Source: Pagrus major
Lineage: Eukaryota; Chordata; Actinopteri; Spariformes; Sparidae
DNA: 64,000 nt
Reading direction: 5' to 3'
Assembly (NCBI RefSeq): GCF_040436345.1
Contig: NC_133230.1
Coordinates: forward strand, 20,780,197 to 20,844,196
The notes under the pieces are model-generated. The model had not been told where the DNA came from. It worked only from the letters and a program-made list of their open reading frames with translations, and did no database searches. Shown piece by piece: positions 13,421 to 26,500 of the stretch. The first letter of the stretch is position 1. Each line of letters opens with the position of its first letter. The translations under genes were made by a program, and so were the position numbers.

Positions 13421-16400
13421 GTATCGAATATTGGTTTAAGCCACTGTCTTTACACGAATCCTCTCTATATCGTTACTAAAGGTCATTATTACATTAGAGG
13501 TAAGTATTTTAAGTTTGATTTATCATTGGGTGAACGACATTATCGTACCGAGAGTAAAACCACCTACTGTCGCCACCTCTCATAGTCCATGGATCGCACC
13601 CTGTGTTATGTAAACAAAGAGTACAATCTGGGAATTCTTAAAGCGATCATACTTTTCTTGAAATGTTTGCAAAGTTTCCAGTTTCCCATATCTAACAAGA
13701 CCACGTTTTTACACACGTTTCGTCATAACGTCTTGTGAATATTGGCGTCACATGACTCACTTCGCTTTCAGCACAAATGTGTCAAGGCTGACATAATTTT
13801 ATGAGGTATGACTACTTTGTCCTAAGTAACAGAGGTCTAAGTGACCCTGCAGAGAAGGTTGGGCAGTGAAAATAATCATCCTGGTATGTATTTCCTGACT
13901 GAGATAACATGCAGCCAGTGGAAGGATGGTGAAATCAGATTTGCTTATTTTATTGGTGACCCCCTGGGCCCTTTCAAGAACTTTATTTGATTATGACTTT
14001 ATTGCAGGCCTATAATACATGTGATTGATGCAACATAATGACATCACTATTTATCTGCATGCCCGGAAGTTTTATTTTCACATCACCATTGTTCATTTTG
14101 ATCATTTCATTTTGTGGTCGAGCTTCCTATTTTCATCTTTTGTTGGCTGCAGGCCTACAGGTATATGCGTATTTCTCTCTGTGATATCTTGTTAGTCACC
14201 TGGCTCCATGTGAGAAGATGCAAATCAGTCTAATAATAACAGCAAGACCCAGTCATTTGCTTAATTGCTTCTTCTGGGAATGACTCACAGACTGTAACCA
14301 AATGTCCACACTTTATGCAAGGATGTCAAGAACTTCCCAACCTCCAACGTCTCTCCCACATATCCAGTTGTTCTCACGCCTTTCTGATGAATGTGCCACT
14401 TCTCCACTTTTGTCTGGCAGTCCCATCAGCATTTTACTGCCTCTGTCTTGTTTTTGCAAGGATCTCCCTGAGCCGGAGGCACCCTTACTGCTTCAGGCCC
14501 CCTTCAGTGGTCCTATTGCTTCTGCAATTATGACCTCCTGTTTGAACTGGTGTTCAGTTTCAAAGTGCAATAACACTTGACACAAAAACAAAAGGTAGTA
14601 GGGGGTCACTGGGGCCTGTGAAGTTACTTGCCTCCCCACCTCTATGTACTAAAACACTGCAGTACAACAAGATACAACATTGATGTGTTATTCCATTTGT
14701 AAGCAATACAGTTCAGATTAATCCATGGCATTTGTCGGTTGCGCTCATAGCTGCACATACTTGTCCATTAATAGTACAGAGGAGTGAAGCTTCAGCTTCT
14801 TCAGCACTTGTGCACAAGGATCAGGCTGCATTAGGTGTATAAGTACAGGCCCAGGGGGCTGGCCTTAAAAACTGTGGGTATAATGAATGTTTACTGCTCT
14901 TTTGTGTCACTGTCTCTTTCCGCTTGCTTTCATCCACTGGGCATTGTCCATGTAAAAGAGCACTACAGTCTTTTCTATGTCTGTCTGAATCACCCTCCCT
15001 TATGTGCACACACACACACACACACGAACACACACACAGTAGAGTTGGGGGAGTGGGGATCAAAGGCTCTCTAGCACATACCACACTGATGGAGAGCAGA
15101 TGCAGGGAGTGGGCTGCTTCGCCGAAGTTGTGCTGGCGGAGTGTGAGTGCAAATCTATGTTTAGGAGGAGGAGTCAAATGTTACCAGGCAAGAAGCGTGC
15201 AGAGCAGAGGAGGCCTACTGCGACAACCTAAATTGCGCAATTGAGACTAGCAGTGTGAGCAGTGATGACATAGGAAATACAAAGCCCCCATTAACTTCCT
15301 CAATGCTCTTCAGCAGGCTTTACACGCCAGACTGTCTCTGGGAGTCATGAGACTACCAGTAAGTGTCTGACGGAGTGGATTGTAACCCTCACAGATTTAA
15401 ATCTTTTGTCATTTACCAACATAGGATGACATGTCACTGTTTTCCAAGAACTGTGAGACATGACAGAGCTGTGGCAAATGTAACCACAAAATTGTCAGTA
15501 AATGTATTGCACAGTTTCTTTATTTTATTCAGAGGAATCAAGACATTTAAACCCATGACTACATATATAGCTACATCATAGGGCACTGTAATGAGGTACA
15601 GCCTCCAGCAGCAAGCTGAGAAAGGCGCTCCCTGTATTATCCAGTTACTGACGAGCGTGTTGAGGATACAGCAGCGTCTGTTTCGTCGCGAGGTTTCCAT
15701 GAAGGTAAAAGCCAGATCTCCAATCAGCTGACTGCAGCATGACAGTGTGGGAGAATGTGAGGAATGTGCTGATCCCATGTTGCTCGCGCCCCTGACCTGA
15801 CCCCCCAGCCAGCACAACAGTCCTGTTGTTTTAAAAGGCTGTTTTAACATGCAAAAGATGAGAGCAAGAGCTTTCTGTGCACATACACAAAGTCAACTCA
15901 AACAAGGTTCAGTCACACAGACTTTATCCTTTCAATAAAATAGACAGCTGGAAGTGGTGAAGAAAAATCAAAAGCATGGCACATCTGGGCTTACAGCACA
16001 CTTTCACACTCGGCCACTCACAGCATCAACAAGGGACCACAACAGAGTGATTTATTTTCCCAACATTACAGCCAAGTCTGACATTGTTCTTGTAAGCTTT
16101 TGATTATTTCAGCTACCCGTTGCATTCATGTTTTCTTTCACATCTTTTTACTTATGGGAAATATTTTGGAAAACCTCATGCAGGAGCTGAGAAAACAGTC
16201 TCCTGTTCTGAGGGATTATACAGCATGTTACCATCACAGGAAACTGGTCACGCCCCAAATGTTCCATAATTGAGGCAGCACACAGTGTCAGCGTCTTTAC
16301 GGTCCTACAAAACACTTATCTAAAATAAAACCAGCACATTACAAACACATGTTGTGTACCAGGAAGTCAGATTAATATTTCACCAAGCAGAATATACCTT

Positions 16401-16570
16401 ACAGTCAAAGCTTCATGAGCAGAAGCTTTTTGATTTCCCTGTGCACCTTTAGGCTTGTCAAGGCTGAGCCAAATCAGTTTGAAATTTCTACTGAGGTTGT
16501 GTGCTGCCCCCCAGTGGTTGGGGAAAAGAAGTACAGTGGAAGAAAAATAAGCAGAACAGGGACGCTGCAC
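13421..16570. other. Intergenic region between ktn1 3' end and peli2 5' end
   Basis: No conserved gene is recognised. A (CA)n run lies at about 15007-15036. A short CpG-containing open frame (15591-15731, plus strand) is discussed as a finding. The overlapping open frames at 14302-14580 show no known domain. Confidence 0.55.
15007..15038. repeat. (CA)n microsatellite
   Basis: A CA dinucleotide run broken by one GAA-type interruption, in intergenic DNA. No other feature is attached to it. Confidence 0.9.
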
Positions 16571-16589
16571 AGATTTATCAAGCATCCCT

Positions 16590-16595
16590 TTTATT
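16590..16595 (-). terminator. ktn1: Candidate ktn1 poly(A) signal
   Basis: TTTATT on the plus strand gives AATAAA on the minus strand about 1 kb beyond the ktn1 stop codon. A second hexamer lies further on, near 16048. Either would give a 3' UTR of plausible length. Confidence 0.45.
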
Positions 16596-17588
16596 AACAT
16601 CACCTGTTACAAAAAGAACAAAATCTTCAGTGTTAATGAACTTAGCAACAATATAGCGAGTGTTGATTACAGATGATATGGGACGCTTATTCCTAGAGTA
16701 GTTGCAGTAGGATTAAAAACCTCTAACACTGCTGACCTGGTCTTCTCCTTCCACAGCCAGGGTCACAGACTCCCTCCTCTCTGGAGCTGCAGTACAGACT
16801 TGACTACAATTTGTCCATGCATCTCCATAGTTACAGTCACGTAGTGACCCTTCGGATACGCTGAGACCCCTTCTGATCTCCCCTCTCCCACCCAATACTG
16901 AGCCAAGGTATGCATGAAGCTATGAATTCATGAATGAACGGTGATGAACAGTTTGAAATAGTTCTCTGGTCAGGAGGCAAACAGATCAACAACATAGTGT
17001 ATTTCAGCAGGTCCTAACTGGTACATTTAAACAATACATGTTTTTAAGTTAAGAAAAAAAGGACTGAAAACCCAAAGTTTGTTTCATCAAGTTGGAAATT
17101 TGTATCACTGCCCTCTCTTAACACATAAACAACAAACTACTGTAGTATTCAAAAGGATTTCACTGAAAAATACAGATGTTTTAAACAGGGAAGAGAAACA
17201 GGAACCAGGAATGGTTGCCACACAGTTTAAATTATGCTGGATGTCATTTTTAAATTGAGAGAAAAAATTAACTGGCGATGCTGCTGAAGAAGAGGAATGT
17301 GGTGGGAGCGAAGTAGTGCGTTTTGGTACAGTGTCTGGAGTGTTTGGAATTAACAGTAACCTCACCCTGCTCCCTCATGGCCAACAGTGAGTCTGGGAGT
17401 GGTTTGTCAGCACCTCGGCCAGAGTCAGCTGGAGGCTCCCTACAGTACAGGTGAGGTGATGGAGATTGGGAACAGTGGGTGGCTGGGTGTGACAGTATGG
17501 TGTGACGGTGGTAGTGATGAGACCGAAGGTCAAAGGTGGTCTCTGTAGTGCAGTCAGGGTGGCTGCATGGGGGTCTGTCCTCCTCTCA

Positions 17589-20500
17589 CTATACCTTGGG
17601 CAGATCTTTGTCAGCCTCCTGGAGGAAGTTACACATGTAGAATACTCAGACTTCAGGATTATGATACCATAATGTTTTATTGGGCTGCAAGTACAGTACA
17701 GGCCTTACCCCTTCCTGTCCCTTGGCGAGTTGCCGGCTGACGGCTTGTAGCAGCTGCTGCAGTTCTCTGACTGTTTGGTTCAGTCCTGCAGTCATTTTCT
17801 CCTTTCTGTCAATCTCTTCCTATAAGAGCAATGACAAATGCAGTGTAACCAACCAAATACCATGAACACAAAGACATACATCACCCACAAACTGCCCAAG
17901 AATCATACCCTCTGTGACGTCAGACTGCTGTTCTCTATCAGCTCATCAGCGTTGTCCGTCACCTTTGAGAGCTCTCCCTGGATCAGATCAAGAGACTGCT
18001 GGGCCTGGATAAAGAACCAGAAATTTCCACTTGTTAACAATGTGGCCTGGGGATGGACCTATAACAGCAGCATAATAATATATAATATTACCTTATACAA
18101 GTCACCAGCAACCTTTTGCCGCTCATTCTCTTCTGTCTCCAGCTTGGACAGAGTCTGGGTGAGCTGGGTTTTCAGCTGAAATCAAAACAGACAGTCAGCA
18201 CATGTTCTACAGCACATTACAGCCTCCCGTTGATACCTGTTAACCCCAGTTATATAAAAAAAAAGCAATGTACAATGTACAGAAAGAGCATGTATCGAGA
18301 GCTCAACATTTGCACAGATTTAACAGATTCTGCTTGTCCTACTTAGGCTGTGTTCGAACCAAAAATAGCACTGTGTAAAAGACTGCAAGGGGCTGTGTTG
18401 GTGTGGGCATGTTTCTACAGGTACCGCTGAGAAGATGAATCATGATCTAGGAAGTCCAGTTTGAGTAATATATTCATGTTGTAAGGCTTATCAGACGCCG
18501 TTACACAGTTTATGATACACTGGAAAGTTATGGCTACAGTCATTTCTTCCTGTGTCTACAAGATTGCAAGATAAACAGTAAAATTACATCATCTGCCTTA
18601 TAAAAAGTCATAAGGAAGGAGTACAAGGAATATACACTTGTGTGTACCCAACTGGCCAATGCAGCAAAGCATTGCAGCAAAATACTGGAATTTTTATAGT
18701 GCTATTGCTGGTCCTTACACAACCATTATATTGTAGAAAAACCGATGACCACCAATGCTTCACAAAGACAACAGAAATGTCCAGTGGCATTTTGGGAAGA
18801 CAAAGACAATGAGACAAAACAGACAGATAAGGTTTGTGAGGAAGCTGAGGGAGTAATCGTGCGCAGTTGAAGGCGTAGAGTAACATTATAGCTGACAATA
18901 TGGAGCGTGTTTTTGGCTTCTGCATTGCAGAAGGAAGGCAAGTTAACTAGCAAGCCATTTGTTAGATGCCTGACATGATAGAGTGAGTTGAAGTCAAGTA
19001 GCAGTGTAGAGAAGGAAGAGTTAGTCATAAAAGTATCACTAAGTGTGGAAGCGAGTCATCATTTTCAGCCTCTGACTCTTGAAGGTAAAGACTGAGTGAG
19101 CACGTTCACTGAGGTTATGGATGACGACCCAAAGCTGCAGAAGATGCGAGAAAACCCCCTGTCCTCTGGCAGAGCAATAAGGGAGAGGTTTTTAAAAAGG
19201 AGCTCTAGCTACAGTGTGAGCAACGCTTACCAAATTCAGCTCCTCATTCTGTCTGATAGCCTCTGTATATGAGCCATCAAGTCTGGTCTGCAATTCAGTC
19301 AACAGATCTTTGAGCTGAAATTAAGTTTGAGATGATGTGTTTAATGGGAGTCTGTGGGAGTTGGGTCCAGGACAGCACTACTAGCACACAGTCTACACAG
19401 TAATATGAGCCGATAGCTAGCAGGGATGTGTAGTGATAAATAAAACACAGGATCCTATTTTGCATGACTCTGAATTACCAAAGGGGGTCAATTAAGTCAG
19501 TCTAGTAATTGCTAGAGCTGACTATGTGTGTACTTTCAGTTCAGCATTTAATGTCTATGGTGTGTGGATGTCACAGGGTCCAAACAAACAGAGTAAAGGA
19601 TGTCATAAAAACATCAAAACACATTTAAAAAAAAAAAATTAAGAAAAAGACAAAAAAACAAAACACCATGAACATGAAAGTGATGGATAAAAGAGCTCAT
19701 TCTTTTGCCACAGGAAGATGTACAGCCATGACATAACTGAGGATCACAAGACCATCTGAAGGCTCACCTCTCTGACCTCCGTCACATAGGTGGCACTCTC
19801 ACGCTCCGCCCTCTCTAGCTCGGACTCCAAGTGCTGCTTTTCTCGTCTCAGCTGCAGAAAGACAAAACACAAGTTTAAAAAATGGCAGAATGTTTGAAGA
19901 TTGAACTACAATATGTCTTCTAACAGATGTGAGACTGTCAGCTTTAAATTTGCATTTCAAGAGGACTGACGTTTTCCAACTCAGCTCCATCACTTAGTCT
20001 CTCAATCTCTTGCTCCAGAGCTGTGACTTTCTGGCTCATCTAAGGTAAAACACAGGAGAATGATGCAATTAATGGTGTTCACAGCACAGTGATATAACCA
20101 CCTTAAATCTGGGAGTCGTTTCTTGCTCAACCTGAACACATACCTCTTTGAGCTCTCCCTGGGACAGCTCCTGCTTCACCCTCCAGCGAGACTCCTCCTG
20201 CTCCACGCTGCTCTGGAGGCGCTGCAAGATGCCCTCCTGTGGATACAGCAGGAATGACAGCTAAGTTTGGCAAGCATGCCTAACCCATGGTACCACAAAT
20301 ATTACAAAGTAAAACCTTATCTCACCGTCTCTGCCAAAACCTTCTTGTAAGTCTCACAGTCTTTCTGTAGAATCCTTTGGGTTTCCTCAGCTTCTTTCAG
20401 CTTCTCAGCCAGTGCCTATTGACAGAGACAGAAGCATTTTTTGCTCCAGATTCCTTTGGTTTAAGAGGAAAGATGTGCATATTTACATTTCCACTCTATT

Positions 20501-23500
20501 TACCTCAGAGTCCCCTGATACAGGGGTGGATTGTGTAGCTGAGCTTTCAGCTGCTGCCCTTTCAAATGTGTGGAGCCACTCCTGATGGTTCTAGTAGAGA
20601 GAGGAGATAAAGAGTAAGGAGAAACACAGGAGGAAAGAGATATTCAAACACAATTTGCATCGAGGTAGAAGTCCAGTATTACCCATACCTGCTCACTGGG
20701 CAGAGGCACATTGGGCAGAAGTCTGTGCAGAACGTCTCGACACTCAGCCTGAGTCACTGCGAGTGCTGTCTGGTTCTCCTACAACATGATGGGAGGGGGT
20801 AAGGAGGACAAAGAGAGAGGAGAGAAGATTGAGCACCGACTGTTCAGACACTCCAGTCACTTCGAAGACAAGGCCCAGTGGTCATCGGAGCATGTGACCA
20901 CCACCTTTCCTTCTTCTTCTGCAGTATTTTATTATAAATCAGTTGTCATCCATCGAGACGCTCCAATCAGTGTCACAGGAATGATTCATTTAACATGATC
21001 TTAAATTTTGATTTTAGAGAATCAGGATACATGACATATCGGTCCTACTTCCCCCATTTCCCCAGGGAAACATCTTTCAACAGGCCACACCTACATCAAA
21101 TGTCAACAACCTTAGTTTCTGAGCATATTACATGTTTCAGTCCTCCTGCAACCACAAACACATCAAATCTGCTTTCATGGAATTGTACAAAGTACCTCGA
21201 AACTCTTCAACAAATTAAAAAGGTAGCTATCAGTCCTCCCACAATAGGCCAGCATCATGCACTGTCACTCTGAGGCCTGAAGGGAGAACGTATGCCAAGC
21301 ACTAGCCAGCTGGCAGTCTAAGCTCTATTCACATTAACACACTGTGTCACACAAGGCAGCTCTGAGACGAGTGTAGAGTCGAATACAACCAGCATGCACT
21401 GACAGTACACAACAGCTGCCAAGGAACTCCCTGGCTCATCGAAGAGAAGGTGCTTTTCTACTGTACTCAGATGGCAGGAGAGCAGCTGCTGTGCTGATGG
21501 TTCAGCATGTACCCTGCCCTAATGTAGGGGGAGGAGGGCAAATATATACACACTTCACTGCAACTGTGAATAGACCAGCTATCTGGTAGCCCACCCTGTG
21601 TCTTCAGGAGGAGACCTGCAGCTACGAGTAATACACTGTAGATTTTGTTTTACATTTAAATTACATCTGTTCATCCTGATGGAGGACAAAGATGCTTCAG
21701 TTGTGAGAAACATAAGGGCACGGTTGCATATTCATTAAAGGTTTTCAATCACACTTCCTTTTAAGAAGGAATAAGCTGCATTAAAAAGGGACAGCTTACC
21801 CCAAAATCAAAACTACATACAAATACAATACAATACAATACAATACAATATACTCTTTCCTGAAGTGCTATTTATCCATCTGGATTGTTTCGGTGGCAGT
21901 TGCTGAGTCTTAAAAACATCTCAAGGCCAATATCTCAAAAACTCAGCAACTCAGAACTAAACAATTTTAGATGGTTAAAAGCACTACAAGTAAGAGGACA
22001 AATATGCATCTTAGATTTTGGGGTGAACTGTCCCTTTAAAGATTCAAGTAAATTAAACACATTTCAAGATTAAGTGATGATATTGACAATACGGTGTCAC
22101 AAAGCAGAATGGCAGGAAAACATGCTAGAAATGAGTCACATGACAAAGACAGGAAGCTGCAAAATGATTACCATGAATCTCAATCTAATGACATCTAGTG
22201 AGATCATTTCTAGTACACTGCACACTCATTTCCAGGCATCAGTCTGAGCTTTGGGCAGGGAGAAATCTTTTCTGTTTCAGAGCAGAAAGCAGAAATATAT
22301 CCACTAAAGAAACCATTATTTATTAATACAGTCTGAGATTCTGAGGGGGAGTAGCAGATGTCAAAAGCTCAACGCGCAGCCAATTGAAAACTTGAGGCCA
22401 AACAACAGAGGTGAGGGGCGAGAGTGAGGTAAATGAGTATGCAGCTTCATTATGGATGATGGTGGAAAAATAAATTTCACTGGGTCAATTATGGCAAAAA
22501 ACAAAAATAACAAGAGCATTTGGGCGGGCGGATGCATCAGATTGGAACTAGAGTGAAGCAGACTGAGGTGGGGGTGCCGAACCTTGACAGCTTTGCTGAG
22601 TTTCCCTTGAAGCATGGACTCGGTGGCTGACAGAGCTTCCATTGCACTCCAGTTTTTCTCCCGAAGCTCCTGTTTTGGTCAGTTCCAGAGAGATAACTAC
22701 TTTCAGTTCAGCCTCAGGGAAAATTGCATTCAGTGACCCTCATATGAAGACTGGTAGAGTAACAGAACAAACCGAACGCATTTCTCATCCTAAAATTACT
22801 ACGCTCTGCCTTTCACCCGTGCGCCATCCGCTAAAAATAAGTATGAGCAAATAGCCTCGAGAGACGCAGTCTCGCACCTTGTGTTGGTAAAATCAACATG
22901 CACAGTACGCAAGACATTTATAGTACTTTCTACTAAAATTAAAAGCAGTAAGGTTTAGATATATTTATGGTAGATACAAAAATGAAAACACATAACATAT
23001 CAAAGATAATTTGCATCTCTCGAAAATAAAAAGGTAGGCGAATTTCTGATGCTCTGAATCACCCACAAGCACAGACAAGCTAGCTGAAACAGTCGTGGCC
23101 AACGGCAAGCATAACAAGAGTAGGCTGGAAGCCCTGTTATGCAACACTCAGCTTAAGCAATGCAAATCAAAATAGACATCTGTACTGATGTGTATAATCA
23201 TGTTGAGGAACACAACCATAGCTGAGGAAAGCTAAAAAGAACCTGAACAAAAAGCAGAACAGGTGAGACTTAGTGGCAGTGGACAACAGGAAGTATGGAT
23301 GTATGCAGTGTGCAACTCCAGTGTGAGGGGGGGTGTTTTGGGGTACCACACAAGAGGAGGAGGGATGTGATGTCTCGCAGGGCTTTAGACCAGAGCAGTT
23401 ACTGGTGTTAGATAGGTTCAGGTCATCGCTGCAGGAAACCTACGTTGTTCTTCTTCCTATGAAGCTCAAGGGAGTCCTTCAGCTCGTCCAGCTCAGCCTG

Positions 23501-26500
23501 CAGATCTGAGACCTGCTTCTCCTTCTCTGATAACCTGATGGGCAACAACAACAAAAACACTCATTACCAACATTAGGAAGTGTCCTTGAAGAAACGTTGT
23601 CATATGGCATGCAACATTACTCACGCTGTAAGAAGCTCTGGGCTTGGCACTGCTGTGTGGGACTGCTGTTTAAAAAGCAAAAAAAAGACTCAAATTAAAA
23701 CTGGGAGAATGAAAATATTATCTATGACGATCCTCATGACAAGTAGTTCAATTCAAACGAGTGGTTTTCTCTATCCTGAATCACATATCTTTTTCTTCCA
23801 GCTTAACTCTCGACCCCCACAAAAATAGAAATTATAGTAGGATTGTCACATTTACGGAGGTCCTTGAATGGATCATGTGTGAGAAACACTTCTGGCAAGA
23901 AAAATAATAAAATCCAAGCTTGAAATAGTGATATTTCATCAAAATCACAGTGAACCGTTTGCACTAATCAGATCCTGTAAAAAAACAAAAACAAACAGTG
24001 AGCAATTTTTTTCTGAAAAATTTCTCACCTGTTGATGTAACTGCTCCATCTTCTCACTCAGCTCTTCAGTTCTCACGCCCAGCTCAGCCTGCAGCATCTG
24101 GATCTCCTGGTCCTTTGACACTAGCCTGCAGGTCAGATGTGCTTATCATAAGTCTGATTTGATTCTTACTCTGGAGGACTGCAAGGCCAAGTTTGCGTGT
24201 CACTTACTGAGCCTGGAGTTCTTGGAGCTGGCTAGCAGAACTGGTCAGCTCTTCTGCCGTCTCCTTCTGTCTCAGCTGCTCCATCTCTGCCTGCAGGGCA
24301 ACCAACTGCTGCTCCAGAGCCTGCGAGACAAAAACTGCTTCAGACGAGAGCTCAAACTAGGACAATGCAACATGAACAATACATGGAATAGCATCAAGTG
24401 TATTACAGAAAAGCCCACACCTCAGCTGTCTTCTCTTTGGCTGCGATGCTGTCTTGTGCTGCCTGTAGACTCTCCTCCATTGATTTTAGCTTCATTTCCT
24501 GCTCTTGGATCCTATAAAGCAAAGTGAAACAAAGGTTCATTACCAAACTGTTTGAAGTCACACAGAATCTGCTGTAATGATATCTACTATAAGAGGACAT
24601 TTTAAAATTCACAGCCAAATTCAAATGTAACTATTTAATGACTTTTAAGGCCCGATATTTATAAAATTGAATTAAAGACTTTATTTGACTTTTAATAAAA
24701 AGGACCTGTGAGACCCTGTGGAACTTAATTTAGATGTTGTTATCCATCAGTGTCTTTGTTTGTTGTCGACAAGGGTGGGGAACATAAGACCTTGCACTAA
24801 TAGATTGTCATTATCCCTGAATACCAGTCAACTTGATTGATCTTACATGTTCTGGAGTTCTTCCACTGTCGACTCTGATGATGCCTGTGATTCGAAGAAG
24901 AGACAATTTAAAACAAATTAATACGGAATCAGCTGGAGAAAACAGGGATTCCTTTTTAATAAAGAAATGAGAAAACCTGCCTGTTCTGCCGTGTTACTCT
25001 TCATGACCTCCATTTCTTGTTTTAGTGCCTCGTTGTCTTCTCTGAGAGCCTGCATCAGGGAAAGACATTTTGTAAGACTTGCTGCCCATTAGGTATTGTG
25101 ATTACAAGGCAAGCAGTGAAATGCAGAGTCACTTGAACTAAGCTATTGTGAGCCAAATGTAGGTTTGTGTGAGAGACAGCATGTTGAAGCTTTGCTCTCC
25201 ATTTGTTCCTCCCTGTCTAAACAAGAGAAAACACACACACCTTGAGCTCCTCCTCCTTGTTGGCCACCTCAATCAGCCCCTTCTCCAGCAGGCCCTCGAC
25301 GGTTTTCATATTCTCCTCCTTCTCCAGGACACTGGGTAGGAAGCAATATTTTATATAGATCATTATCAGTAAATTACTATTACTCATTAGTTTTATGGAG
25401 GAAATAGATATCATGCAAAGCAGCTTAATATATTCAAAATATGTTCCCGTTTTAACACACACCTCTTTTGGAACTGGTCAAAAGCCAGTTGGGAGGCAGC
25501 CTGCAGGGAGACAGTCAAAGGTAAATATATAAAGAGGGTGTGTCCAACAGGCAAACAAACAAAGACATAGGGTGCTTTTCAATTTGGAAAAACAGACAAG
25601 GTACATAGCTAACCTGATCAGAAATCTGTGCCTGCAGATTCTGAATCTCTGCCTTCAGTGACATGTTGTCATTGTGCAAGGCCTAAAAAAGAAGAAGACA
25701 GGAAAGATAAAACAACCATACTTATTTTGCCAAGACAATACAGATTCTAACAGACAACAGTTTGAACATTGACAAAGTACTCCATGTGAAATTTATAAAA
25801 CTTAAATAAATTATATCCATTTGGCATCTGAATGAAAAACATCTGAAAATGTGATCCAACATGCCCTCTTTCTGGCAGCTCTTCAATCCATATTCCCTCC
25901 CAACACAATGAGGCCTGAAACATGTTAAACAAATTCCTGCAGACTAATGAACCAATGACATGTTAGTATAAGAATCTGTAGATGGAAGCGTTCTTGTGAC
26001 TGTACCTGCATATTAGTTTCTCTACTGGCCCCGCTGCTCCTCTCAGCATTTAAAGAGTCCTCCAGACTCTTTCTCTGCAACTCCTTGTCAGCCAATCTGA
26101 ACAGAACAAATGGAAGAGTTAGGAGAGAACATGAAAAATGGCTCAACAGTATCACCTTTATCGAATCAGTAGGTCTGAAAAAGATTGAAAAAATAAATTC
26201 TTTCTTACAGCTTCTGTATCTCCTCAATGTGGGAGACATGGGTGGCCTAAATGAGAAGAAAAGAAATCTTATTAGCCTACATACGTCTTATTCTGACTGA
26301 ACGTGTGCAAATGAGGTTGAGAAATATACCTGTGCAGAGATCTGGGCCTGCATGCTCTCATTCTGGGCCTGAAGATTTTTGTTTTCATTCATGAGTTCCT
26401 GTTAAAAACAGAGCATAATAGTGAATACAGAATGTGTGAGATGCTCTGCTTTACAGAGTAAATTGACTATGCATCTCAATAGCTGTGTTAATAACAACAT

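Noticed and set aside
14302-14580. Overlapping plus-strand frames of 92 and 72 codons
   Set aside because: They are Pro/Ser/Leu-rich chance frames in two phases of the same DNA, without homology I recognise.
17676-17681. AATAAA on the minus strand inside the 90-bp last ktn1 intron
   Set aside because: It could make a shortened transcript, but the final exon splices cleanly to EADKDLPKV and stop, and I see no supporting downstream element. It may be coincidental.
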